5,144 nucleotides of DNA, taken from NCBI GenBank assembly GCA_025350285.1, contig JANXYE010000677.1, positions 1 to 5,144 on the forward strand, in the 5' to 3' direction. This stretch comes from Chloroflexota bacterium. Lineage in GTDB: Bacteria > Chloroflexota > Dehalococcoidia > Tepidiformales > Tepidiformaceae. The notes beneath the pieces are model-generated. The model made no database searches and was not told the origin of the DNA. It saw nothing but the letters and a program-made list of their open reading frames with translations. Within the stretch, counting starts at the first letter, position 1. Every line of letters starts with the position of its first letter. Positions 1 through 4,425 of the stretch are shown here, one piece after another. Both the position numbers and the translations under genes were made by a program.

Positions 1-63
1 CGCGCTGCAGCATTTGTCCTTCGACTTGGCACATCTCGGTGTGTGTCAGAATGTCTCCCGGGT

Positions 64-528
64 TCAAGGGGCTACACCCTCGTGTCCGCCGGCCAACGCC
101 AGCGCCGCCTGGTAGAAGGCAAACGGGACCGGCTGGAACGAGTGCTGTGCGTTTAGCCGCGGATCACCGACTTCTATGAGCCGCACCGGCCGAAGAAACC
201 CGACGAAATCGGTCAAATGCGCATCGACGTGCCCGTCATCGCCGGCGATCAGGCGCGCCACTATTGCCTGGTCGTAGATACAGCCGTCCTCTGACGTTCC
301 ACACTTCAGAGGGCGGTCAAAGAGGACGCGATCGTTCTTACGAAGAATTTTCGCGTTCGGGAGTCGTTGCGCAAAGTGGCAGCTCCGCCCCTCCTCGTCC
401 GCCCACTTCGACTCGCCGTCAGGCCGCTTCTGTAGAAGGAAATTGCTCATCGATTGGGAGCCCAGGATGAACGCCCTGCCGCCCCAATGCAACCGGTCCG
501 CCGGCTGGAGCGGGGACAGTCTCACCAT
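64..528 (-). CDS. Small EVE/PUA-like domain protein (hypothetical)
   Basis: A 154-residue soluble protein with no signal peptide or membrane segment. From about residue 28 on it has the look of an EVE/PUA-like domain: an opening strand with QKRPDG, then HFAQRLPNA, then NDRVLFDRP (the 'Gd.v.fy' strand of such folds), a central strand AIVARLIA, FLRPVRL, and a closing NAQHSFQPV before a final helix. EVE-like folds bind modified bases in nucleic acid and often accompany or form part of restriction or RNA-modification enzymes. No nuclease motif is present here. The assignment rests on pattern recognition only. The start is uncertain: ATG at 528 has no visible ribosome-binding site, and the domain-like part begins at an internal ATG at 450 (MSNFLLQK), also without one. 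It lies 113 bases downstream of the DoxX gene on the same strand, and a link to it is unproven. Confidence 0.6.
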   Translation of the reverse strand: MVRLSPLQPADRLHWGGRAFILGSQSMSNFLLQKRPDGESKWADEEGRSCHFAQRLPNAKILRKNDRVLFDRPLKCGTSEDGCIYDQAIVARLIAGDDGHVDAHLTDFVGFLRPVRLIEVGDPRLNAQHSFQPVPFAFYQAALALAGGHEGVAP

Positions 529-531
529 TGG

Positions 532-621
532 ATGACGCGTGACATCGTTGCCGACCTGGCGTCAGCGGCGGATCGCGTCGTCCAGGAGGTGCGGGATGCG
601 CGGATCAAGAAGGCAACCTGA
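532..621 (+). CDS. Doubtful small ORF, 29 residues
   Basis: An ORF too short for normal calling lies in the gap between two minus-strand genes: MTRDIVADLASAADRVVQ followed by EVRDARIKKAT and TGA. Roughly four fifths of its third codon positions are G or C, and the peptide would form an amphipathic, charged helix, so it looks more coding than random. The same frame is open from 436, and an alternative ATG at 487 would give 44 residues but would then overlap the opposite-strand gene if that gene starts at 528. No Shine-Dalgarno site is seen before either start. It may be a remnant of a lost gene, a true small protein, or chance in GC-rich DNA. Confidence 0.18.
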   Translation: MTRDIVADLASAADRVVQEVRDARIKKAT

Positions 622-641
622 GTTCGACCGCGCCTGGCTCG

Positions 642-1199
642 CTAACTCGATAAGGGCCAGCGGCGGAGGCGCGGCGGGAGCATCGCCGTGACGCGCGGGT
701 CGAGGCCGTAGTAGCGTCCTGCGCCGATAATCGCGAGCAGAATAAGCCCGCCCCAGAGCGGCGCTTCTTCCCACGCCCAGGGGCCAGTGTGCCAGCCGTC
801 GAGCGTCGAGAAGTTGATGTGGAGGATCGAGCCGGCGCCAATGAGCGCGCCGACGTTCGCGAAGGCTCCGCTGACGAGCATGACACCGACGGCCAACTCC
901 GTGACGGTGAGCAGGATGCCGAACGGGGTGTAGTTGTCGAGGATCACGTTCTGCACGAAATCCTTGTAGACGCCTACAGGGTGGTCCTGAATGTTGTTGG
1001 CGAGGATGCCTTTCGCGCCGTCGTAGTTGATCAGGAAGCCGGGTAAGACCGGGAAATCGAAGCCCACTTTCGAAAGACCATTCGTCAGGAAAACAAGACC
1101 GAGGATGATGCGGAAGACGGCGATGCCCACGCCGAACGCCTGACGGCGCCAGCCCAGGAGGTCCGGCGGGGTGGTAGACGCGCGATTGGCCAGAGTCAT
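642..1199 (-). CDS. DoxX family membrane protein
   Basis: A 185-residue integral membrane protein of the DoxX/DoxD superfamily. Members occur as quinone-linked or redox-associated membrane proteins (for example the thiosulfate:quinone oxidoreductase small subunit), but most have no proven reaction. Four hydrophobic segments are visible at about residues 23-42, 92-112, 113-130 and 146-165. The family pattern is clear: FRIILGLVFLTNGLSKVG at the first helix, the acidic residue in TELAVGVMLVSG (E101) in the second, and the ending GRYYGLDPRV. A periplasmic or cytoplasmic loop of about 50 residues separates helices 1 and 2. The ATG at 1199 is chosen over an in-frame upstream one at 1247 because TAAGGAGGGCACT directly precedes it. 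The longer form would only add residues that overlap the RAM gene. It ends the minus-strand run and is probably translationally coupled to the RAM gene. Confidence 0.9.
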   Translation of the reverse strand: MTLANRASTTPPDLLGWRRQAFGVGIAVFRIILGLVFLTNGLSKVGFDFPVLPGFLINYDGAKGILANNIQDHPVGVYKDFVQNVILDNYTPFGILLTVTELAVGVMLVSGAFANVGALIGAGSILHINFSTLDGWHTGPWAWEEAPLWGGLILLAIIGAGRYYGLDPRVTAMLPPRLRRWPLSS

Positions 1200-1204
1200 A
1201 GTGC

Positions 1205-1211
1205 CCTCCTT
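1205..1211 (-). promoter_or_regulatory. Ribosome-binding site for the DoxX gene, overlapping the RAM-frame stop
   Basis: AAGGAGG read on the minus strand, 5 bases before the ATG at 1199. It decides the start of the DoxX gene. It also overlaps the TAA (1212-1210) that ends the full-length RAM reading frame, an arrangement typical of translational coupling. Confidence 0.85.
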
Positions 1212-1452
1212 AGAGCGCCAGGAGGGTGAGCGTGCGGCGGACGCCACCGGCGCCCGCGATCCCCTCGGTCACTCACCTGCCAAGTTGTTGAAAGTCGGTG
1301 CTCTCCACCTGGGCGACCAGGTCCCACGGACCCGCCACCGCATCGATGGCCGTAATGCGGGAGCCGTCCAGCTCAATCAGGGGGAGCGATTCTTTGAGCT
1401 CCAGGACCCGTGTTTGGTCGCATTCGATCAGAACATAGCCACGGACAGTCAT
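1210..1452 (-). pseudogene. Lrp/AsnC ligand-binding (RAM) domain protein interrupted by an in-frame TGA
   Basis: A stand-alone RAM domain without the DNA-binding half of Lrp. Such proteins form small oligomers that bind amino acids or other effectors. The reading starts at the ATG at 1452, with AAGGAG 8 bases upstream: MTVRGYVLIECDQTRVLELK, then the family core ITAIDAVAGPWDLVAQVES (like 'v.GpyDlvvkve') and TDFQQLGR. There TGA (1275-1273) stops it after 59 residues, short of the usual 75-80. The same frame immediately continues GTG..., encoding VTEGIAGAGGVRRTLTLLAL and then TAA at 1212-1210. That is what the missing C-terminal helix and last strand of the family look like ('lv.eki..i.gV.rT.Tllal'). 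The intact frame would be 80 codons. Hence a nonsense mutation, sequencing error, programmed readthrough or restart. If the TGA is real, the product lacks the last strand and is probably inactive. It sits 62 bases after the radical SAM gene and is coupled to DoxX. Confidence 0.75.
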
Positions 1453-1460
1453 CAGTTCAG

Positions 1461-1466
1461 CTCCTT
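1461..1466 (-). promoter_or_regulatory. Ribosome-binding site of the RAM gene
   Basis: AAGGAG on the minus strand, 8 bases before the ATG at 1452. It sets the RAM start there and rules out the longer frame beginning at 1518, which overlaps the end of the radical SAM gene. Confidence 0.8.
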
Positions 1467-1487
1467 GAGGTTGGGTTTCCTGGCGCC

Positions 1488-1504
1488 CGTGCCGGACCGG
1501 CACG
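1488..1504. repeat. Perfect inverted repeat between the radical SAM and RAM genes
   Basis: CGTGCCGG-A-CCGGCACG: two perfect 8-base arms around one central base, in the 62-base gap between two co-directional genes. As RNA it would fold into a GC-rich hairpin of about 6-7 pairs with a small loop. No run of T follows on the minus strand, so it is not a standard intrinsic terminator. A protein-binding site or an mRNA-processing or attenuating hairpin is possible. Its function is unknown. Confidence 0.6.
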
Positions 1505-1514
1505 CTGGCTATCC

Positions 1515-2318
1515 TCACTTGAAGGGCCGGGGCCGGCCGCCAGACCGCAGCACGGCGTGATACTGAGTGTGGAGCAGGCTGAGCGCATCCCGGAGGGGAA
1601 AGAGGCGCTTCGTCAAAAGCAGATCCGGCCCGGTGGTGAGGGGGTGCCAGTAGAAGCCCTCGTTCGAGACGGTGAGTTCGGGGACGATGTCGGCGGCGCC
1701 AAGCTCAATCCCTTCGCTCGAAAACCCGCGTTTGGCCAACGGGCGGACGAAGAAATCTTCTTCGGCAACGCCAAGCGCGGCGACGAAGATGCGCAGTTCG
1801 TCGATGTGGCCCGTGTTGGCTGGCGTTTCCGTGGCGCCGATGGCGACATGGAAGCCGAGGGAAACGAGTTCGCGGATACGGTCGACCGTCTTCGCCCAGA
1901 CGCCGGGGCCGCGGTAGGCGTCGTGCAGCTCCGGGCGGGCGCCGTCGAGGCTCACCTGGAGAGTGAGCCTTGAATCGCGCAGCGGGAGCAACCGTTCCAG
2001 GCGCTGACCGCTGATGACTATCGCGTTCGTGAGCACCGTAGTCGGACGGCGCTCTATCGCGGACGCTATGCGTTCGTGGATATCGGGGAGGATGAAGGGC
2101 TCGCCACCGGTCAGAAAGAACTCGGTGAATCCGGCCTCGTCGGCCTCCGCGATGAGCTGTTGGAAGGTCGCCAGCGGGATCGCCCTGCGCTCCGCGCGCG
2201 GATGGGATTCGGCGACGCAGTACGTGCAGCTCAGATTGCAGTCGTAATTTGTGTAGAGCCAGAGGCGCGACGGGAGGAGGACGCCGGCCTCGCACTGAAA
2301 CGCATCCGTGTCCATCAC
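1515..2318 (-). CDS. Radical SAM protein without SPASM cysteines
   Basis: A 267-residue cytoplasmic radical SAM enzyme. It would use a 4Fe-4S cluster to cleave S-adenosylmethionine and start radical chemistry on an unknown substrate. The cluster motif CNLSCTYC (CxxxCxxC; C27, C31, C34) follows the strand RLWLYTNYD. FLTGGEP (68-74) is the SAM-binding GGEP motif. VLTNAI (95-100), LQVSLDGARPELHDAYRG (120-137) and VAIGATETPANTG (158-170) are later barrel strands. After C34 no cysteine remains, so auxiliary clusters of the SPASM or Twitch type are absent. The tail has GFYWHPLTTGPDLLL and FPLRDALSLL. GTG at 2318 is directly followed by ATG at 2315, both usable; no good Shine-Dalgarno site is present. 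The neighbours (a RAM protein downstream, a cupredoxin upstream) recall heme or heme d1 pathways, where radical SAM and Lrp/AsnC-type proteins cooperate, but both family partners here differ from AhbC/D, NirJ and the siroheme decarboxylases. No substrate is claimed. Confidence 0.9.
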   Translation of the reverse strand: MMDTDAFQCEAGVLLPSRLWLYTNYDCNLSCTYCVAESHPRAERRAIPLATFQQLIAEADEAGFTEFFLTGGEPFILPDIHERIASAIERRPTTVLTNAIVISGQRLERLLPLRDSRLTLQVSLDGARPELHDAYRGPGVWAKTVDRIRELVSLGFHVAIGATETPANTGHIDELRIFVAALGVAEEDFFVRPLAKRGFSSEGIELGAADIVPELTVSNEGFYWHPLTTGPDLLLTKRLFPLRDALSLLHTQYHAVLRSGGRPRPFK

Positions 2319-2321
2319 GCC

Positions 2322-2336
2322 TACGGTAGTGCCGTA
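2322..2336 (-). promoter_or_regulatory. Possible -10 element and small inverted repeat before the radical SAM gene
   Basis: On the minus strand TACCGT (2328-2323, fitting TAnnnT) lies 4 bases before the GTG and 7 before the ATG, which would suit a leaderless transcript starting at the ATG at 2315. The same bases are part of an inverted repeat TACGG-TAGTG-CCGTA. No convincing -35 is seen. The 83-base gap and missing Shine-Dalgarno site make a separate promoter here plausible, but it is unproven. Confidence 0.3.
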
Positions 2337-2401
2337 CCGCGAAGCAAGGCTTACGAAAGGCTAACGTCCCGCGACGGGGATGCTGACGCGTGGCCGGAGA
2401 G

Positions 2402-2719
2402 TCACGCGCGCCAGCGAGACCATGCTCGCTCGCCGAGAGCCGCGCCGAACGCACCGACGAGTGCGCCAACCACCGCCGCCAACCAGTGCCATGCGTGGGC
2501 CTGGCGCGCGAGTGAGGCTTCCGCGATGAAATAGGCGGCGAACATCAGGGTTATACCACCGATGATGGAGGCCACCCCGGGGCCGTGCGCGGCCGCCGAC
2601 CCTCCTGGCGGATGCAGGTAGGTAGGCAGACCGGTCTCGGGTTCGAAACCACGGGCTGACCCGACTCCGGTAGAGGGTGGCGGCGGTTTGCCGCGCGCTG
2701 GCTTCGCCTTACGGGACAC
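2402..2719 (-). CDS. Small two-helix membrane protein (hypothetical)
   Basis: A 105-residue protein I do not recognise. Residues 1-45 are a basic, Pro/Gly-rich, probably disordered stretch (MSRKAKPARGKPPPPSTG), with no signal peptide. Two hydrophobic helices follow at about 48-67 (VASIIGGITLMFAAYFIAE) and 79-96 (WLAAVVGALVGAFGAALG), joined by a His/Trp-containing turn (ARQAHAWHW), and a short Arg/Trp tail ends it. The positive charge on both ends suggests that both termini stay in the cytoplasm. The start is GTG at 2719, supported by GAGGA 8 bases upstream. It begins 26 bases after the cupredoxin stop and is probably co-transcribed with it, so it may be a membrane partner of the cupredoxin or simply an operon passenger. 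Confidence 0.75.
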   Translation of the reverse strand: MSRKAKPARGKPPPPSTGVGSARGFEPETGLPTYLHPPGGSAAAHGPGVASIIGGITLMFAAYFIAEASLARQAHAWHWLAAVVGALVGAFGAALGERAWSRWRA

Positions 2720-2727
2720 GATATTTA

Positions 2728-2732
2728 TCCTC
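2728..2732 (-). promoter_or_regulatory. Ribosome-binding site of the two-helix membrane protein
   Basis: GAGGA on the minus strand, 8 bases before the GTG at 2719. It supports the non-ATG start of a gene with no recognised family. Confidence 0.65.
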
Positions 2733-2745
2733 GCCCGCCCCTGTA

Positions 2746-3180
2746 TTAGGAGACCGTGATCGTTGTGTGCATCCCCTTGGCGTAGTGCGCGACCAGCTTG
2801 CCAGCGACCTCTTCGCCGACCTGGCAGGAGAGTTCGTAGGTGCCAGGAGCGAGCTTCACGCTGCCGGACTTGCTCTCCCCGGGCTTGATCTCCGAGAGCT
2901 TGAGCAGAACCCGGCCGAACGTACCGGAGCCGGCGCTATCCTCGGCGGCCACGATGAGTTCGTGCGTGGCTCCACCTTCGCTGGACATGCCCATGCCCTG
3001 GTGCTCCATCGGATGGATGGCCTTAAACGTCACGTTCCCGGCCGCTAGTTGGGATTGCGATGGCCTGACCGCCCAGTTCGTAAGCTCAACCTCTACCGTG
3101 GGCGAAGAGTCGCCTCCGCCGCAGGCCGCTAGACCGAACGCGGCGAACGCCAGGAAAAAGCCGAAAACGACAAGTTTCAT
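2746..3180 (-). CDS. Cupredoxin-like lipoprotein
   Basis: A 144-residue exported blue-copper-type protein. Residues 1-20 are a lipoprotein signal (KLV..., hydrophobic core, lipobox LAAC with C20), followed by a Gly/Ser linker. It would therefore sit membrane-anchored outside the cytoplasm, shuttling electrons or holding copper. The beta-sandwich starts at VEVELTNWAVRPSQSQLAAG. Candidate type-1 copper ligands are H73 (ATHELIV), C119 (YELSCQV), H132 and M137 (AHYAKGM). The final strand MHTTITV is typical of plastocyanin/sulfocyanin-like domains. Two points are odd. Twelve residues separate Cys and His, where CxxxxH-like spacing is more usual. In addition, a His/Met-rich stretch (HPMEHQGMGM, 56-65) precedes H73 and could bind extra copper. 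The ATG at 3180 has GGAAG 7 bases upstream. It is divergent from the BlaI-type repressor across a 42-base gap with a shared operator, and heads the minus-strand run. Confidence 0.88.
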   Translation of the reverse strand: MKLVVFGFFLAFAAFGLAACGGGDSSPTVEVELTNWAVRPSQSQLAAGNVTFKAIHPMEHQGMGMSSEGGATHELIVAAEDSAGSGTFGRVLLKLSEIKPGESKSGSVKLAPGTYELSCQVGEEVAGKLVAHYAKGMHTTITVS

Positions 3181-3192
3181 CGAGACACTTCC

Positions 3193-3207
3193 ACTACACT
3201 ATGTAGT
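3193..3207. promoter_or_regulatory. BlaI/MecI-type operator between divergent genes
   Basis: ACTACA-CTA-TGTAGT: a perfect 6-base inverted repeat with a 3-base spacer, containing the TACA...TGTA core of known BlaI/MecI operators. It is centred in the 42-base gap between the cupredoxin and the repressor gene. A minus-strand -10-like TAGTGT (3201-3196) lies inside it, and a plus-strand -10-like TACCGT lies 5 bases past it, so a bound repressor dimer could block both directions. One such site is seen. A second is not evident in the gap. Confidence 0.75.
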
Positions 3208-3212
3208 AGGAT

Positions 3213-3218
3213 TACCGT
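3213..3218 (+). promoter_or_regulatory. Possible -10 element of the repressor gene
   Basis: TACCGT fits TAnnnT and lies 7 bases before the ATG at 3226, which would give a leaderless mRNA. The same hexamer at the same distance precedes the radical SAM start. TACACT at 3195-3200, inside the operator, is an alternative -10 and would leave AGGA (3208-3211) as a weak ribosome-binding site. No clear -35 is seen for either. Confidence 0.3.
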
Positions 3219-3222
3219 ACCG

Positions 3223-3606
3223 GTGATGGCCCCCCAAGACAAGTCCAGCCTTGGCGAACTCGAACAGGCGGTTATGAACGTCCTCTGGGATGGAAGCCCT
3301 CTTCCCACGCGCGGCGTCCACGACCTTGTGGGACGTCCGCGGGGATTGGCCTACACAACCATCCTGACCGTCTTGCAGCGGCTTCACCGGAAGGGCTTCG
3401 CGAGCCGTATCGAAGCTGGACGGGGGCACGTGTACTCGGCTGCCTTGACCCGAGATGACTTCGCCGAACGTCAGGGCCGGCGCCTGGCGGCCACCCTGCT
3501 GGAGCTTGGCGAGACCGGCCTGGCGGCGTTTCTCGTCGAGGCGCGCAAGCTCGACCCGGCGGCGGTCGCATCGCTCCGCCGCCGCCTCGAAAAGGACGCG
3601 CCATGA
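3223..3606 (+). CDS. BlaI/MecI/CopY-family transcriptional repressor
   Basis: A 127-residue winged-helix repressor (Penicillinase_R family). LGELEQAVMNVLWDG (10-24) opens the wHTH, AYTTILTVLQRLHRKGF (43-59) is the recognition-helix region, and GRGHVYSAALTRDDFA (67-81) is the wing and hinge. Residues 82-124 form the helical dimerisation part, where BlaI and MecI are cut when the signal arrives. There is no cysteine at all, so the CxCxxxxCxC copper site of CopY is absent and direct metal sensing by thiols is unlikely. The start is GTG at 3223 or ATG at 3226; the second is equally likely given the upstream signals. The gene overlaps the M56 peptidase by ATGA, the classic blaI-blaR1-like pairing. 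It probably represses itself and the divergent cupredoxin through the operator at 3193-3207. Confidence 0.93.
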   Translation: MMAPQDKSSLGELEQAVMNVLWDGSPLPTRGVHDLVGRPRGLAYTTILTVLQRLHRKGFASRIEAGRGHVYSAALTRDDFAERQGRRLAATLLELGETGLAAFLVEARKLDPAAVASLRRRLEKDAP

Positions 3607-4412
3607 CGCGATGGGACCGCTTCCTGGTCGCCGCGGCGCTCTGTGCCGTGGTGGTCGCGCCGCTCGTCACGGTGCACGCACTGTCCGTTCATGTCCGGTC
3701 GATGGACGCCGGACGGTCGATGGCGAGCGTGCTCGATTGGGGCTTGCTGGCGCTGGGTGCGATCGCCATCGCGGCCATCTTCCCGATCGCCGCCGCGACG
3801 GGAGGGCTACTGCGCTCCTCGCTGGCAGCCGCGGCGTTGCGTCAGCTTTCCGCGGGCGCGAGACACGCTTCGTTTGAAGACATGCCCTACCGAAGGGTCG
3901 ACAGCTCGGAGTTTGGCGTATTCACCGCCGGACTTCGACGGCCGACCGTCTATGTGACCGCGGGCGCCGAAGAAGCGCTGACAGGAGAGATGCTTCGTGC
4001 GGCGCTGCTGCACGAGCGCGCCCACGTCGCCGCCAATGAAACGCGCTGGCGCTTCCTGGTGGTAGCCTTGGAGCGGGCATTCCCTGGTGTATCGCCCGTC
4101 CGGATGTTCTGTCAGCGGCTGATTGCCAGGAGTGAGTTGGCGGCGGACGAGCAGGCGCTCAGGGACGGGGCGGCGGCGGGGGCGCTCTTCGATGCGTTGT
4201 TAGCCGGGAGCCACTCGGTCGCCAGTGAAACGTCGCTCGGGGGTGGAGACGTGATGATCCGTCTTGAGCACATTGTCGCCCCGGGTCTTCGAGACGTGCC
4301 GCGGTCGAACGGTGGCATGGTGGCGGTCGCCGGTTGGGCCACGGGCCTCCCTCTCCTCGCGCACGTCCTGGTGCTCGGCGGCCTTGTGTGCCACTCGGCG
4401 GCGCTCAGCTAG
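3603..4412 (+). CDS. M56-family (BlaR1/MecR1-like) zinc metallopeptidase, compact
   Basis: A 269-residue membrane peptidase of the BlaR1/MecR1 type, which transmits a signal by cleaving, or triggering cleavage of, the partner repressor. The zinc motif HERAH (137-141; HExxH with E138 as catalytic base) follows LRAALL. SELAADEQAL (177-186) carries the likely third zinc ligand E178. AGLRRPTVYVTAG (109-121) is the strand typical just before the peptidase helix. Hydrophobic segments lie at about 7-27, 43-65 and 238-262, and a weaker one at 148-162. The protein stops soon after the last segment, so the penicillin-binding sensor domain of true BlaR1 (over 550 residues) is missing. The stimulus must be sensed by the membrane part or another protein. 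Translation is coupled to the repressor by a 4-base overlap. It converges on the tail-fibre-like gene 13 bases away, with no terminator visible. Confidence 0.9.
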   Translation: MTRWDRFLVAAALCAVVVAPLVTVHALSVHVRSMDAGRSMASVLDWGLLALGAIAIAAIFPIAAATGGLLRSSLAAAALRQLSAGARHASFEDMPYRRVDSSEFGVFTAGLRRPTVYVTAGAEEALTGEMLRAALLHERAHVAANETRWRFLVVALERAFPGVSPVRMFCQRLIARSELAADEQALRDGAAAGALFDALLAGSHSVASETSLGGGDVMIRLEHIVAPGLRDVPRSNGGMVAVAGWATGLPLLAHVLVLGGLVCHSAALS

Positions 4413-4425
4413 CTGGCGGGTGACT

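Noticed and set aside
1..34. Possible start of a minus-strand gene running off the left edge (ATG at 34)
   Set aside because: Only 11 codons are visible (MCQVEGQMLQR), with no good ribosome-binding site. This is too little to support a gene.
1200..1247. Longer DoxX start at 1247
   Set aside because: The extra 16 residues lie wholly over the end of the RAM frame, while the ATG at 1199 has a near-ideal ribosome-binding site.
1270..1275. Selenocysteine or recoded TGA in the RAM gene
   Set aside because: The position is not a cysteine or redox site in this family, no convincing SECIS-like hairpin was seen directly downstream, and TGA acts as a normal stop in five other genes here, including the ATGA overlap at 3603-3606.
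1453..1518. Longer RAM start at 1518
   Set aside because: It would overlap the end of the radical SAM gene and add residues unlike the family. The ATG at 1452 has AAGGAG at good spacing.
1410..1973. Plus-strand frame opposite the radical SAM gene (187 residues)
   Set aside because: No family pattern, low-complexity composition, and it lies antisense to a clearly conserved enzyme.
1705..2469. Long minus-strand frame rich in Arg, Ala, Pro and His (254 residues)
   Set aside because: It is a shadow of the radical SAM gene in another frame; its composition is typical of frame-shifted GC-rich DNA.
2636..2655. tRNA T-arm-like GGTTCGAAACC
   Set aside because: It lies within the two-helix protein gene, and no acceptor, D or anticodon arms can be placed around it.
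3223..3606. CopY copper-sensing repressor
   Set aside because: The protein has no cysteine, so the CopY metal site is absent despite the cupredoxin neighbour.
3643..3957. Plus-strand frame inside the M56 gene
   Set aside because: An Arg/Ser/Cys-rich shadow of the peptidase frame.
4413..4425. Terminator between the M56 and tail-fibre-like genes
   Set aside because: The 13-base gap has no hairpin with a T-run in either direction.
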